A DNA stretch of 64,000 nucleotides from Kiritimatiellota bacterium (GTDB taxonomy: Bacteria > Verrucomicrobiota > Kiritimatiellia > JAAZAB01): assembly GCA_026398415.1 (NCBI GenBank), contig JAPLSY010000032.1, positions 1 through 64,000 of the forward strand, in the 5' to 3' direction. Every line of letters begins with the position of its first letter. Positions within the stretch are counted from its first letter, which is position 1. Position numbers and translations under genes: made by a program. This document shows positions 23,871 to 34,131 of the stretch, one piece after another. The notes beneath the pieces were generated by a model. That model was given only the letters and a program-made list of their open reading frames with translations. It was not told the DNA's origin and did not search any database.

Positions 23871-24758
23871 ATGGAAATGAACGATCACCGCGAACTGTTA
23901 GCCCTATTCCCTCCGATCAACATTTTTCCCGACGCCAAAATCTGGGTGGGAGACGTTGGATTTCAACGGCTTGACGAGCGTTCGCGCACCGTAATGCACA
24001 TGCACACGTCGCCGGATATATTTTATGTATATCAGGGTAAAATGACGTTACGGGTTTATGGACGGCGTTTTGTCGTGGAGGCGGGCAATATGATTCTCTT
24101 GCCCGCTGGCGTTTTTCATTCGTTTGAATGCCGGAAGCCGGCGGAATATTATTATATCAATTATATTGCGCGAATTGATAAAACCCTGAACAAATCCGAT
24201 TCGAAGTCTTGTGCGCGTTGGATGCTGTCGCCGCGGGTTATGATAGGACAAAATTCCAAAAATTTGCGGCCGTTATTTGAGGCAATATTGGAGAAGGAAT
24301 TCCAGGACAAAAAGGCGGTGATGAAAACCCGGTTAAACAAGTTGATCAAATTGATGGTGCGAGGATTTAAGGACAGCATTGAATTATCAAGGGGGGGGAA
24401 AGCCGAAAAAGCGGACGCGACAGCATATGACCGTCGCATTGCGGAGTGCATCAGGTATATGCGCCGGAAAGACTTGGGACATTTTGATTTAGCCAAACTA
24501 TGCTGGGATAACCTGGGAATGAGCCAAAGGAATTTTTCCCGCATTTTTAAACGCGCTATCGGATGTTCGCCGCGGAAATACATTTTACAGCTAAAAATGG
24601 AAAAAGCCCGGGCCATGTTGAATAAAAAGATTCCGGCCAAGATCGCGGCCGAAAAGCTTGGATACGAAGACATTCATTCCTTTTACCGTGCGTTTCACAA
24701 GGCCACCGGACACGGCGTACTCGCCTGCCGCAGATCGCGATCTTCGCTCTCCGGATAA
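23871..24758 (+). CDS. AraC-family regulator with N-terminal cupin domain
   Basis: The 295 aa protein has an N-terminal cupin/AraC-binding domain (HMHTSPDIFYVYQGKMTLRV, NMILLPAGVFHSFEC) for a sugar-like ligand, and a C-terminal double helix-turn-helix from about residue 190 (LGHFDLAKLCWDNLGMSQRN, FSRIFKRAIGCSPRKYILQ, IAAEKLGYEDIHSFYRAFHK). It closes the plus-strand sugar operon and probably regulates it, in addition to the LacI protein. Confidence 0.88.
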   Translation: MEMNDHRELLALFPPINIFPDAKIWVGDVGFQRLDERSRTVMHMHTSPDIFYVYQGKMTLRVYGRRFVVEAGNMILLPAGVFHSFECRKPAEYYYINYIARIDKTLNKSDSKSCARWMLSPRVMIGQNSKNLRPLFEAILEKEFQDKKAVMKTRLNKLIKLMVRGFKDSIELSRGGKAEKADATAYDRRIAECIRYMRRKDLGHFDLAKLCWDNLGMSQRNFSRIFKRAIGCSPRKYILQLKMEKARAMLNKKIPAKIAAEKLGYEDIHSFYRAFHKATGHGVLACRRSRSSLSG

Positions 24759-24841
24759 CTTGGCCGAATGTGTTACAATTTTGGCCGATCAGGCTATTGG
24801 TGTTTTTGTGCGCTTGTGAATAATGGCCGGCAGTTGACCAA

Positions 24842-26278
24842 GTGAGGCGCACACTGAAAACTCAATACTTGCAACGGATATTGATCGGATTGGGGCTGGC
24901 GATGGTCCTGGCAGTACCCTGGGCATCGGCGACGAATTATTACGTGGTGACATCGAGCCAGCAGCCGTCGCCGACCCCACCATGGACCAACTGGGGATGG
25001 GCTCACACCAATCTGATCGAAGTCGTTGCCGCCGCCCGCGACAACGACACGGTGTATGTGACCAACAACGCCACCTATTATCTAACGAATCAAATAACCG
25101 TCAGCTATGCCATTACGGTGCGGAGTTGGGGGCCGGGCGGAATCCTGGACCCGACCAACACGATCATAGATGCCAACGTTCCCGGAGCGGCCACGACTAA
25201 CCGGCATTTTATGCTTAATAATTACGGGGCCATGCTGGCGGGCTTTACGCTCACAAACGGGTGGGACAGGTCATACGAAAGCAACTCCGCCAGTGGCGGG
25301 TCCATATATTTAAATTACGGAATAGTGACGAACTGCATTATCATGCGCAACTATGCGTTAAACCCGCATTCTGTTGCTGCGCGCGCTGGCGGGGGCGGAA
25401 TATTTATGGGGGTGAGTTCTGCCAACAGCGGGGGGGTGTGGAATTGCACAATTAGCGGTAATTCGGCATATAAAAATGGTGGTGGAATTCTCATCTACGC
25501 GGGGGGGCCTTGGCGGATTGCAAATTGCACGCTCTCCGGCAATTCTGTGGGATCTCAAGGAGGGGGAATCTACGCCGATGCGAGCTCCGCCGTCGTGAAG
25601 ACGATAATCAGCAATTGCTGGGTTGTATCCAATTACTCGGACAATTATGCCGGTGGAATATATATGGATTATTACGCGCTATGCCAAAATTCCTTTATCA
25701 TGGGCAATACGGCTTCAAACGTTTACGGTGGCGGCGTTCGTATGGGCGATTATGCCGTGCTCAGAAATTGCTTAATTGTTAATAATCTTGCTAAAACCAA
25801 GCGGGGCGGCGGAATCGAAGCTAGTCAAAGTCCTTCAATTCAAAACTGTACAATCGCCAGTAACGTAGCAGTTGGCGAGGGAGGCGGATTCAACTTTTCT
25901 AATTACGATGGTTATCCGAAAATAGAAAACACCATAATATGGGGCAATAGCGGAAGTGGAACTGCCTCTAATTATTACATTAATCGCAATCCATCGGTAT
26001 CGTCTGTCGCATTTACTAACTGCTGCACATCGCCGAGCATTGTTACTAACACTGCCACCGAGGTCAATACCGTCACCAACGATCCGCGGTTTGTGAATAA
26101 CGCCACTGATTTCCGGTTGCAATCGGATTCGCCCTGCATCAATGCCGGCGTGAATCGGGCCTGGATGGAGGGCGCAAATGACTGTTACGGCAATCGGCGC
26201 ATTGATAATTTCCGCAAAACCGTTGATATCGGCGCCTATGAATACCTTGGTAAAGGCACAGTGTTCGGCTTCCAGTAA
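24842..26278 (+). CDS. Pmp-like right-handed beta-helix surface protein
   Basis: The 478 aa protein starts with GTG and has a Sec signal peptide (LIGLGLAMVLAVPWASA). From residue about 140 to 400 it is a right-handed beta-helix built of short turns such as GGGIFMG, NGGGILIYAGG, GGGIYAD, AGGIYMDYY and YGGGVRMGD, alternating with NCTISGN, as in chlamydial polymorphic membrane proteins. It ends VDIGAYEYLGKGTVFGFQ; the GAYEY ending recurs in such proteins. No autotransporter barrel is seen. A close paralogue lies inverted at 38367-39784. It is likely secreted or surface-bound. Confidence 0.78.
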   Translation: MRRTLKTQYLQRILIGLGLAMVLAVPWASATNYYVVTSSQQPSPTPPWTNWGWAHTNLIEVVAAARDNDTVYVTNNATYYLTNQITVSYAITVRSWGPGGILDPTNTIIDANVPGAATTNRHFMLNNYGAMLAGFTLTNGWDRSYESNSASGGSIYLNYGIVTNCIIMRNYALNPHSVAARAGGGGIFMGVSSANSGGVWNCTISGNSAYKNGGGILIYAGGPWRIANCTLSGNSVGSQGGGIYADASSAVVKTIISNCWVVSNYSDNYAGGIYMDYYALCQNSFIMGNTASNVYGGGVRMGDYAVLRNCLIVNNLAKTKRGGGIEASQSPSIQNCTIASNVAVGEGGGFNFSNYDGYPKIENTIIWGNSGSGTASNYYINRNPSVSSVAFTNCCTSPSIVTNTATEVNTVTNDPRFVNNATDFRLQSDSPCINAGVNRAWMEGANDCYGNRRIDNFRKTVDIGAYEYLGKGTVFGFQ

Positions 26279-26327
26279 GAAATAGACGCGATGCAATATT
26301 GGTGGTAAAGCCAAAAGTTCTCGGTCC

Positions 26328-27503
26328 TTACGGCGCTGACCGATCGGCAACATGCCGGCGCAGGTCGGCCAGGCGCCGCGTGGCCTCGCGCAACGTGGCC
26401 TCACGCTTGGCAAAGTGGAAACGGATAAATTGTCGAACCGGTTCCCGGAAGAAGCTCGACCCCGGCACTGCCGCCACGCCCACGGTGCGCGCCAACCATT
26501 CGCAGAAAGCGGTGTCGTCGCGCACCCCGAATTCGGACACGTCCACCATGACATAATAGGCGCCGGCCGGACGGGTGTAGCGCAGGCCGGCCGCATCGAG
26601 ACCCGCCAGGAACAGGTCCCGCTTGGCCGTGTAATCCACCTGCAATTGCGCGTAGTAGGCATCGGGAAAATTCAGTGCGGTCACCGCCGCCTCCTGCAGC
26701 GGGGCCGCCGCCCCGACGGTAAGGAAGTCGTGCACCTTGCGGACGCCATCAATGACCGCGGCCGGGGCAATCACATAGCCCAGCCGCCAACCGGTAATGG
26801 AATAGGTTTTCGAAAGCGAACTGCAGGAGAGCGTACGCGCAAACATTCCCGGCAGGGAGGCAAAATAGACGTGCTGGTGGGGCGCATAGACAATGTGCTC
26901 GTACACTTCGTCGGTGATGACGAACGCATCGAACTCCTCCGCCAGGCGCGCGATGGTCTCCAGTTCCGCGCGCGTAAAAACCTTGCCGGTCGGGTTGGCG
27001 GGATTGCATAGAATCAGCGCCTTGGGCCGCTGTTCGAAAGCGCGCCGGAGTTCAGCCGGGTCGAAACTGAAATCCGGCGGACGCAACGGCACATAAATCG
27101 GCTCCGCGCCCGCCAGGATCGCATCGGCACCGTAATTCTCGTAGAACGGCGAGAAGACGATGACCTTATCGCCGGGATTGCAGGCCGTCATCATCGCGGC
27201 CATCATCGCTTCCGTACTGCCGCAGGTCACCACGAGATGTTCATCGGCATCCACGGGAACGCCCATCCACCGGCTCTGCTTGCGGGCCAGGGCCTGGCGG
27301 AAATTGGGCGCGCCCCAGGTGACCGCGTACTGGTGCGGGCCAGCGCGGCTGACCTGTTCAAGCGCCGCCTGTAATTCGACGGGTGGATCGAAATCCGGAA
27401 AACCTTGGGACAGGTTAATGGCCCCGCAGGCATTGGCCACCCGTGTCATCCGCCGGATGACGGATTCGGTAAAATGACCGGTTCGCTGACTGGTTGTTGG
27501 CAT
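26328..27503 (-). CDS. Class I/II PLP-dependent aminotransferase
   Basis: The 391 aa protein is a fold-type I aminotransferase: INLSQGFPDFDPP, NPANPTGKVF, ITDEVYEHIVY and the PLP lysine in SLSKTYSITGWRLGY (about 232). Order and spacing match the methionine/kynurenine/glutamine aminotransferase branch (YbdL/KAT-like). Methionine aminotransferase would fit methionine salvage. An AGGACG ribosome site precedes the start. It converges with the beta-helix gene, with 49 bases between the stops. Confidence 0.85.
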   Translation of the reverse strand: MPTTSQRTGHFTESVIRRMTRVANACGAINLSQGFPDFDPPVELQAALEQVSRAGPHQYAVTWGAPNFRQALARKQSRWMGVPVDADEHLVVTCGSTEAMMAAMMTACNPGDKVIVFSPFYENYGADAILAGAEPIYVPLRPPDFSFDPAELRRAFEQRPKALILCNPANPTGKVFTRAELETIARLAEEFDAFVITDEVYEHIVYAPHQHVYFASLPGMFARTLSCSSLSKTYSITGWRLGYVIAPAAVIDGVRKVHDFLTVGAAAPLQEAAVTALNFPDAYYAQLQVDYTAKRDLFLAGLDAAGLRYTRPAGAYYVMVDVSEFGVRDDTAFCEWLARTVGVAAVPGSSFFREPVRQFIRFHFAKREATLREATRRLADLRRHVADRSAP

Positions 27504-27556
27504 AATTGGACGTCCTAACTGAATTAGTTACCTTGGTCACTCGAAACCGCTATAAA

Positions 27557-27700
27557 GAACAAGAATTTCACCACGGATAGCACGGATGTCACTGATATGG
27601 AATGAGTTTCCGCCTGAAAGCGGACCCGCCAAGGCGGGAACTATGGTCACACTTGCCTTTCTATCCTTGTCATCAGTGTCCGTGGTTAATTTCTTTGGGT
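27557..27700 (+). repeat. Imperfect inverted repeat in the intergenic region
   Basis: CACCACGGATAGCACGGATG and CATCAGTGTCCGTGGTTAAT form an imperfect inverted repeat around two tight stems (TCCGC..GCGGA and CCCGCC-AA-GGCGGG). A related stretch, ATCCGTGTCAATCCGTG, lies at 30940-30960. It looks like a dispersed non-coding repeat and may also end transcription from both sides. Confidence 0.45.
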
Positions 27701-28318
27701 TGTGGGCAACGCCCGCATTAGCAGTTTATCCAATCGCTCGGAAACAACCTTGCGCCGACAGGAGGAGTCAATGCGACGGGTGAATTTCAAGGCAAGGGGG
27801 CGCCGAAAGCCTTTTGGCAATTCCAGTTCCGGCAGAGCGGCAAAAAGCCGGGAGCGTGTGGGGCTCAGATAGAGGAAATCCACGAGCGCTTTTTCCGGTG
27901 TGGCCATGGCGATACCGGTGCGGGCATTCACTTCAAAGCCTCCGAAAAAGGAAGGCTTCACATGATGAACGGATACAGCCCCCAATGGCGTGCTGAACGC
28001 CTGGGTCCGCGCCAACGATACCGCATAGATCCGCAGGGGCACTTGGGAAATCATGCCGTGCGCATAGAGCGCGCTCTGGAGGGAAATGTAGCAGGGCGCC
28101 GGCACCGTCAATAAGGCCGGCAGTATCAGGGGATCAATCTTGTCCGGGAAACCCCAGTAACCGCGTCGGAGCCGCAACACCTGCCGTGCCATCGCCAGGC
28201 GCGCCAAGGTCTTGCTGGCATGAGGCCGCGTTAACTGGAGCGCCGCGGCGGCGTCGTTGGTCGTGAATGCCGGTGCGTGCAACTCCACGAGCCGGGTGAG
28301 GGCGTCAATCGTTTTCAT
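27686..28318 (-). CDS. AbiEi-family antitoxin-like protein
   Basis: Starting at ATG 28318 the protein has 210 aa. The N-terminal winged helix (FTTNDAAAALQLTRPHASKTL, residues about 16-40, then LRRGYWGF) is the DNA-binding part of AbiEi antitoxins; PCYISLQSALYAHGMI and ATPEKALVDFLYL follow the family pattern. AbiEi represses its own operon and counters AbiEii. The start overlaps the stop of the putative toxin gene (ATGA), so here the antitoxin-type gene is second, the reverse of the usual order. Confidence 0.78.
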   Translation of the reverse strand: MKTIDALTRLVELHAPAFTTNDAAAALQLTRPHASKTLARLAMARQVLRLRRGYWGFPDKIDPLILPALLTVPAPCYISLQSALYAHGMISQVPLRIYAVSLARTQAFSTPLGAVSVHHVKPSFFGGFEVNARTGIAMATPEKALVDFLYLSPTRSRLFAALPELELPKGFRRPLALKFTRRIDSSCRRKVVSERLDKLLMRALPTTQRN

Positions 28319-29082
28319 CGTTGACCTCGCAAGGCTTCCATCACGCGTAAAACCATATGGTCCCACACCGCGGGGTCATCATAAGCGGCCTGATGGTCCG
28401 GGGCAAGATACGATAAGACTTGGCTCTTAAAATCCCCAAACCGCATCGCCAGGCACCGTTGTTCAGCCTCTTGGAGCAGGTCGGCCGGAAGGGATACGGT
28501 TTCGTTGGCGGGCACTACTGCACCGGAGCTCAGCAAGAGATCCAGATCGAAAAGGTCCCGGGCTTGTGTTATCGACCGGGTTGCCAGCGCTTGGATTTTC
28601 TGGCGCCAAGCCACGGTTGCCGGATAATGGCAGGCCAGGATCGGCGGAAGCCCCAGCGATCGAACCAGCAACGGATCCACGTTTTCCAGAATGGCATCGT
28701 CAAAGGGTCGGCGGCGCGAGAACTCGATTTTTGTGGGGACAGGTATTACCGATACAGGGGTCAGCAAGCCGAATTTCCATCGTTGCGTTGTTTCGGTTTG
28801 CTTGGCCTCGGTAACGTGTTCAATATTCATCCCGTAAACCGCCAGCGCTTGCAGGAACGGGACCGATTTTAGAATACCGGCGACCCGGCTACGCAACTCG
28901 CTAACCGGGATGGTCTGAACATCCAAATCCATATCTTCCGAATAACGAATGCTCTTAAAAAAGAAACGCAGATTACAGCCACCTTTCAGGGCATAGAAAC
29001 GCTTGTCGAGCTTCTGCCCCAACTGGGACAGGAACAGCAGGTGGAAACGCTCGATATATCCGATTTGTTGCAGGGTATGCAT
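28315..29082 (-). CDS. AbiEii/AbiGii-family nucleotidyltransferase toxin-like protein
   Basis: The 255 aa protein has the DUF1814/AbiEii nucleotidyltransferase core: ALKGGCNLRFFFKSIRYSEDMDLDV (residues about 31-55) supplies the GG and DxD-type catalytic motif. ATRSITQARDLFDLDLLL near residue 170 is also typical. Known AbiEii proteins transfer nucleotides to tRNA and stop growth. The start has GGAGG 6 bases upstream. It forms a two-gene unit with the AbiEi-like gene; a role in phage defence or replicon maintenance is inferred. Confidence 0.8.
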   Translation of the reverse strand: MHTLQQIGYIERFHLLFLSQLGQKLDKRFYALKGGCNLRFFFKSIRYSEDMDLDVQTIPVSELRSRVAGILKSVPFLQALAVYGMNIEHVTEAKQTETTQRWKFGLLTPVSVIPVPTKIEFSRRRPFDDAILENVDPLLVRSLGLPPILACHYPATVAWRQKIQALATRSITQARDLFDLDLLLSSGAVVPANETVSLPADLLQEAEQRCLAMRFGDFKSQVLSYLAPDHQAAYDDPAVWDHMVLRVMEALRGQR

Positions 29083-29228
29083 GCTTGCCTCCGCATTGTT
29101 CGTTGGCAGATATAATACGGTAAAAAGACCTTGGCGTCAACAACCTGTATTGGCTCTCAAAAAGATGGACAGGGCTGTTGTCATCTGGAACTGCATACCG
29201 GCGGAATTGACACTGCTCACTGGTTGCA

Positions 29229-30905
29229 TCATTTATGCGACACGGGGCGAAACTGGACCCGATGGGGGCGATCGGCGGCATCGCCCAACAGGGTCCGGCG
29301 ATGCTCATGGTAGGCTTCGTAGTTGCCCTCGAACCACGTCACCCGGCTGTCGCCTTCGAACGCCAGGATGTGCGTTGCCACGCGATCCAGGAACCAGCGG
29401 TCGTGGCTGACCACCACCGCACAGCCGCCAAAATTGATGATGGCTTCTTCAAGCGCGCGCAGGGTATTGACATCGAGGTCGTTGGTCGGCTCATCCAAAA
29501 GCAAAAGATTACCGCCGCCCCGCAGGAGCTTGGCCAGATGCACCCGGTTACGCTCGCCACCCGAGAGATTACCGACGCGTTTCTGCTGGTCAGAGCCCTT
29601 GAAATTGAACCGGCCGCAGTAGGCACGCCCGTTCATCTGCCGCCCGCCCAAGTCCAGGAATTCCAATCCGCCGGTGATTTCCTCGTAAATCGTGTGGTTG
29701 GGATCCAGGGTATCGCGGCTCTGATCCACGTGCGCGGGCACTACCGACGTCCCCAGGGCCAGGCGCCCGGAAGTCACCGGTTCCTGGCCGAGGATCATGC
29801 GGAACAACGTGGTCTTGCCGGCGCCGTTGCCGCCGATCACTCCCACGATGCCGCCGCGGGGCAGGTCGAAATTGACATCCTCCATGAGCAGGCGCTCGCC
29901 AAAGGACTTGCTTAGCGCTTCGGCCCGCACGACCAGGTCACCCAGCCGGGGCCCCGGCGGGATCTGGATCTCCAGCGAATCCTCGCGCGTATCCACCTGC
30001 TGGCCGGCCAGCTCCTCGTAACGTTTCAGACGGGCTTTGCCTTTGGCCCGCCGCCCCGACGGATTCATCCGCACCCAGCTTAATTCCTGCTCCAGCAATT
30101 TACGCCGCGAGCTGGCCTGCCTGCTCTCGCGTTCCATCTGGGCCTGTTTCTGTTCCAGCCAGCTCTCGTAATTGCCCTTGTAAGGATACGCATGTCCGCC
30201 ATCCAGCTCCAGGATCCAGCCGGTCACGTTGTTCAGGAAATAGCGGTCGTGCGTCACCACCACCACCGTGCCCTTGAACTTTTGCAGATAGGCCTCGAGC
30301 CAGGCAACCGATTCCGCGTCCAAGTGGTTGGTAGGTTCATCGAGCAACAGCGCATCGGGATTGGAAATCAGCAGACGGCACAGCGCCACCCGGCGTTTTT
30401 CACCGCCGGAGAGCTTGGCCACTGCGGCCTCGCCCGGCGGCAGGCGCAGGGCATCCATGGCCAGTTCCACGTTATGATCGAGTTCCCAGAGATCATGCCG
30501 GTCAATCAGGTCCTGGAGCCGACCCAATTCGTTATTGAGTTTCTCCGCTTCCGCCGTTGACGGCTTGGCGCCCAAGCGGTCACAGATTTCGTCATATTGC
30601 TTGATAATCGCGCGCTCGCCGGCAATGCCCTCCTCGACAATCTCCGCCACCGTCTTGGCAGGGTCCAGTTGCGGCTCCTGGGGCAGGTGCCCCATCTTGA
30701 TGCCTTTGGCCACGTAGACCTCGCCCATCACCTCCGTATCCAGGCCGCCGATAATTTTGAGCAGGGACGATTTGCCCGAGCCGTTGGCGCCGATGACACC
30801 GATCTTGGCGCCGAAGTAGAACGCCAGGGTTATATCGTCCAGGACGTTCACACGGTTGTACTGCTTGGTGACCCGCTGCAAGGTGAATATGTATTCGCCG
30901 GCCAT
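29229..30905 (-). CDS. ettA: Energy-dependent translational throttle protein EttA (ABC-F)
   Basis: The 558 aa protein has two ABC ATPase domains and no membrane segments. Domain 1: GANGSGKSS (39-47), [18 protein letters not shown]; domain 2: GGNGAGKTT (about 359), [18 protein letters not shown]. Between them the arm/P-site tether reads [20 protein letters not shown], diagnostic for EttA. It binds the ribosomal E site and gates translation by ADP/ATP ratio. It is near the usual 555 aa length, with an AAAGAGG ribosome site. Confidence 0.95.
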   Translation of the reverse strand: MAGEYIFTLQRVTKQYNRVNVLDDITLAFYFGAKIGVIGANGSGKSSLLKIIGGLDTEVMGEVYVAKGIKMGHLPQEPQLDPAKTVAEIVEEGIAGERAIIKQYDEICDRLGAKPSTAEAEKLNNELGRLQDLIDRHDLWELDHNVELAMDALRLPPGEAAVAKLSGGEKRRVALCRLLISNPDALLLDEPTNHLDAESVAWLEAYLQKFKGTVVVVTHDRYFLNNVTGWILELDGGHAYPYKGNYESWLEQKQAQMERESRQASSRRKLLEQELSWVRMNPSGRRAKGKARLKRYEELAGQQVDTREDSLEIQIPPGPRLGDLVVRAEALSKSFGERLLMEDVNFDLPRGGIVGVIGGNGAGKTTLFRMILGQEPVTSGRLALGTSVVPAHVDQSRDTLDPNHTIYEEITGGLEFLDLGGRQMNGRAYCGRFNFKGSDQQKRVGNLSGGERNRVHLAKLLRGGGNLLLLDEPTNDLDVNTLRALEEAIINFGGCAVVVSHDRWFLDRVATHILAFEGDSRVTWFEGNYEAYHEHRRTLLGDAADRPHRVQFRPVSHK

Positions 30906-31066
30906 TGTGTGTCTATACCTCTTTCACGGCAATTTTAGGATATCCGTGTCAATCCGTGCTCAACAGTGTCGATGATCAAACTTTTTTTCTATGGCCTTCC
31001 GGATGTTTGACAGCGAAGCTGTAATTTCGCGTCCTTTCGCGTGTTTAGCGGGCAAATTATTTGGAG
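30906..31066 (-). other. Intergenic region with short dispersed repeats
   Basis: The stretch 31027-31053 (CGTCCTTTCGCGTGTTTAGC) recurs almost unchanged at 4177-4204, next to the cassette array. ATCCGTGTCAATCCGTG at 30940 belongs to the family seen at 27557-27700. No gene is visible; the ettA ribosome binding site is at its left end. Confidence 0.4.
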
Positions 31067-32848
31067 TCACGGCTTGAAATCGCGCTTGCGCAGGCGGACG
31101 CTTTTCGGCGTGACCTCCACCAGTTCGTCGTCATTGATGTAGGCGATGCAGGCATCCAAACTCATCTGGGTGGGCGGCGTGAGAATGACATTTTCATCGG
31201 AACCGGCGGCGCGTATGTTCGTGAGTTTCTTGCCTTTGGCCGGATTAACCACCAGGTCGTTGTCACGGCAATGCTCGCCGATAATCTGGCCGCGGTAGAT
31301 GCGTTCGCCGGGGCCCATGAAGAGCCGGCCACGATCCTGCAGGTTAAACAACGCAAACGCCACGGTGGTGCAGTTCTGCATGCTGATCAGCACGCCGTTG
31401 CGCCGGTTGCGCATCTCGCCGACATGCGGCCCGTAGCCGAAGAAAATATAATTAAGCACACCCATGCCCTTGGTGTCGGACATGAATTCACCCTTGAACC
31501 CGAACAGGCCGCGGGTCGGAATCTTGTAAGTCAGGCGCACCATGTCCGCGTTGCGGTCCATGGTCAGCATCTGGCCCTTGCGGCCGCCGAGCTTCTCGAT
31601 GACGGTGCCCATATATATTTCGGGCACGTCGATCGTCACTTCTTCGTAAGGTTCCAGCAGTGCGCCGTTTTCTTCTTTCGTGATCACGTGCGGACTGGAA
31701 ACCTGGAATTCGAACCCCTCGCGCCGCATCGTTTCCACCTTGATGGAGATATGCAGTTCGCCACGGCCGGAGACCTTGAAGCCATTGCCCTCCGGCAATT
31801 CTTCCACGTGCAGGGCAACATCGCAAAGCACTTCGCGCTGCAGGCGCTCCGCCAGGTGGATGCTGGTCGAAAACACACCTTCCTGGCCGGCGAAAGGAGA
31901 GTTGTTGGGCAAAAAGTTCATGCTCACCGTGGGCGGATCCACCGGCAAAGGCGGCAGGGGACAGGGATTCTCCGGGTCGGTATAGGTGTCGCCAACCATC
32001 ACGCTTTCGAGTCCTGCAACGGCCACGACATCCCCCGCTTCGGCGGCGGCAGTTTCAATCTTGCGGTCGCGTTCGTAGCGATAAATTTTGGTAATGCGGG
32101 CGGCTTCATGTTTGCCCCCGGTCGTGGCCAACACCACGGGCATGTTGGGGATCAGGCGTCCCGCCGTGATTTTGCCTATCCCTAAGCGGCCGAGGAACGA
32201 GGAATGATCGATACTGGCCACCTGCAACTGGAGCGGCGCATCAGGCGAGCCTTTGGGAGGCGGAATGTATTTCAGGATGGCATCGAACAAGGGACGCATG
32301 TCCGTGCCGAAATGGTCCGGGTCCAGGCTGGCATGGCCATCGCGGGCCGAGGCATAGACGACATGAAAATCGAGGATGCGGTTGGAGGCGCCCAGCGTGA
32401 CAAAGAGATCGAAAACCTGGTCCACGACCCAATGGGCGCGCGCCGCCGGTTTATCGATCTTATTGACGACCAGGACAACCGGCAAATGAAGCGCCAGGGC
32501 TTTTTTGAGCACGAAATAGGTCTGCGGCATGGGCCCTTCCTGGGCATCCACCAGCAGCAGAGCGCCGTCGGCCATTTGCAGGACCCGTTCGACTTCGCCG
32601 CCAAAATCGGCGTGGCCGGGCGTATCGATGATATTGATGGTATGGTCCTGGTAGCGGAAGGAGCCGTTTTTCGATCGGATCGTGATACCCCGCTCGCGTT
32701 CGAGATCGGAGCTGTCCATCAGCCGTTCGGTAATCACCTCGTTATCGCGGAACGAACCGCTCTGGCGCAGAAGTTTATCCACCAGCGTCGTTTTGCCATG
32801 ATCCACGTGCGCGATGATCGCAATATTTCTGATCGTATCGGTGTGCAT
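31067..32848 (-). CDS. typA: Translational GTPase TypA/BipA
   Basis: Starting at ATG 32848 (AGGGGG ribosome site) the protein has 593 aa. GTPase motifs are AHVDHGKTT (13-21), the RGITI switch, DTPGHADF (about 75) and NKID (about 130), followed by domains III and V and the BipA C-terminal domain ([39 protein letters not shown]). It binds the 70S ribosome and aids 50S assembly and stress adaptation. It lies upstream of ettA on the same strand, so two ribosome-associated factors are neighbours. Confidence 0.96.
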   Translation of the reverse strand: MHTDTIRNIAIIAHVDHGKTTLVDKLLRQSGSFRDNEVITERLMDSSDLERERGITIRSKNGSFRYQDHTINIIDTPGHADFGGEVERVLQMADGALLLVDAQEGPMPQTYFVLKKALALHLPVVLVVNKIDKPAARAHWVVDQVFDLFVTLGASNRILDFHVVYASARDGHASLDPDHFGTDMRPLFDAILKYIPPPKGSPDAPLQLQVASIDHSSFLGRLGIGKITAGRLIPNMPVVLATTGGKHEAARITKIYRYERDRKIETAAAEAGDVVAVAGLESVMVGDTYTDPENPCPLPPLPVDPPTVSMNFLPNNSPFAGQEGVFSTSIHLAERLQREVLCDVALHVEELPEGNGFKVSGRGELHISIKVETMRREGFEFQVSSPHVITKEENGALLEPYEEVTIDVPEIYMGTVIEKLGGRKGQMLTMDRNADMVRLTYKIPTRGLFGFKGEFMSDTKGMGVLNYIFFGYGPHVGEMRNRRNGVLISMQNCTTVAFALFNLQDRGRLFMGPGERIYRGQIIGEHCRDNDLVVNPAKGKKLTNIRAAGSDENVILTPPTQMSLDACIAYINDDELVEVTPKSVRLRKRDFKP

Positions 32849-32955
32849 AATGCCCCCTAGGGCGCACACGTATTAGCAGAAAATCGGGCAGATGCAAGCC
32901 ATAGAATTAACACCGGGGTGCGCGTGGGTACGATTATACAGTTGCGTTCATTTAC

Positions 32956-34017
32956 TCAATAGCCCCCATGTTTCCTGGCCAGATCAACTGCCAGCCGATA
33001 GGATGCAAAGCTCACGGTCGGCGGCACGGAATGGTCGCTGTGGAAAATGTAGCCCCCGCCTTCCTTGGCAACCATGACTTTTGAAACCACTTCTTCCTCT
33101 ATCTCCCGGGCAATGCCACGCGCCAGAACATCCATATTGATGTTCCCGAAAAAAGCAAGGTCTCTGCCGTATTCTTTTTTTAATTTCCTCACGTCGTTGC
33201 CGGTCCTGGCTTCCAACGGCTGGATGCAGTCAAAACCCGCCTTGATCACCAACGAGATGAACTGCCGGACATCCCCATCGCAGTGCAGAATAAGAAACAA
33301 ATTATGTTTCGAACAGAATGCGCGGATTTTTTTGTGATACGGCATCACCATTTTCTGATACACGGCAGGGGAGAACAACATGCCGTTTTTGTAACACAGA
33401 TCGGCAAAAAACCATACGGCGTCAAATTTAAGTCCTTTATTCAATCCCAATTCCAGCATGGCGAGAATAAAATCCGTCTGGGTGGCAATAACATCCTCAA
33501 TAAATTCCGGCTCCATCAACATCAATTCCAGCGTTTCTTTCAGCCCAATGGTCCTTAAGGCATACCAGCATGGTTCCACAGGCGATATGGTTACAAATTG
33601 ACCATTCGGTCTGCTCCGGTGCATGGCTTCCACGGTCTCATTGCCATAGCGTTGCCAATCAACATCCAGTCCTTTTTTAAGTTGCTCCCAATCCGCGCGG
33701 GTCTTTACGGTAAAATCCATCTCCAACGGTGTCGCATAGTTGGTTTTCCAACTCTTCATCGTAACCCCGTTTTTATCAACGGCCACCGTCCACTCGGGGG
33801 TTTCTTCCAGAATTTTTTCCGGAAGCCGCAGGCTGCAATCGAAACTAAATTGCGCTATCTTATCCAAGCCAAAATAATCCGAGGGCGCCATTTCCGCCGG
33901 CAATCCTTCTTTCCGCCACCGTTCAATGGTTTCCGGCCAGAAACAGATTTCCGCCATTGGAATTCTATCTGAAGTTTTATGAGCAAGCGCGTCCTGGAAT
34001 CTTTCCTTGCTGGTCAT
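32956..34017 (-). CDS. UroD-family protein
   Basis: Starting at ATG 34017 (AAGGA ribosome site) the protein has 353 aa, opening MTSKERFQDALAHKTSDRIP as in MtaA-like proteins. The zinc-motif region reads LILHCDGDVRQFI, again with Asp where methyltransferases have Cys after the HxC spacing. GFDCIQPLEARTGNDVRKLK and the GGGYIFHSDHSVPP ending follow the UroD pattern. It lies downstream of the kinase, D-aminopeptidase and Gfo/Idh genes on the same strand. Substrate unknown. Confidence 0.8.
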   Translation of the reverse strand: MTSKERFQDALAHKTSDRIPMAEICFWPETIERWRKEGLPAEMAPSDYFGLDKIAQFSFDCSLRLPEKILEETPEWTVAVDKNGVTMKSWKTNYATPLEMDFTVKTRADWEQLKKGLDVDWQRYGNETVEAMHRSRPNGQFVTISPVEPCWYALRTIGLKETLELMLMEPEFIEDVIATQTDFILAMLELGLNKGLKFDAVWFFADLCYKNGMLFSPAVYQKMVMPYHKKIRAFCSKHNLFLILHCDGDVRQFISLVIKAGFDCIQPLEARTGNDVRKLKKEYGRDLAFFGNINMDVLARGIAREIEEEVVSKVMVAKEGGGYIFHSDHSVPPTVSFASYRLAVDLARKHGGY

Positions 34018-34131
34018 AATGTTTTTATCCTTCGCCGTAATGGAGCAATTATGGGGAAATTTATGGTCGGACGGTTTCGCCAAAACCATCGTGGCACGCA
34101 CGGCAGGCGCACCCTGCCCATTTCATTGCCC

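Noticed and set aside
25380-25900. Repeated GGNGGNATT-type words resembling a CRISPR or tandem repeat
   Set aside because: They are in-frame beta-helix turns of a protein with variable spacing; there are no constant repeats with unique spacers.
31061-32185. 374-codon plus-strand frame
   Set aside because: Antisense to typA, whose conserved motifs fix the coding strand.
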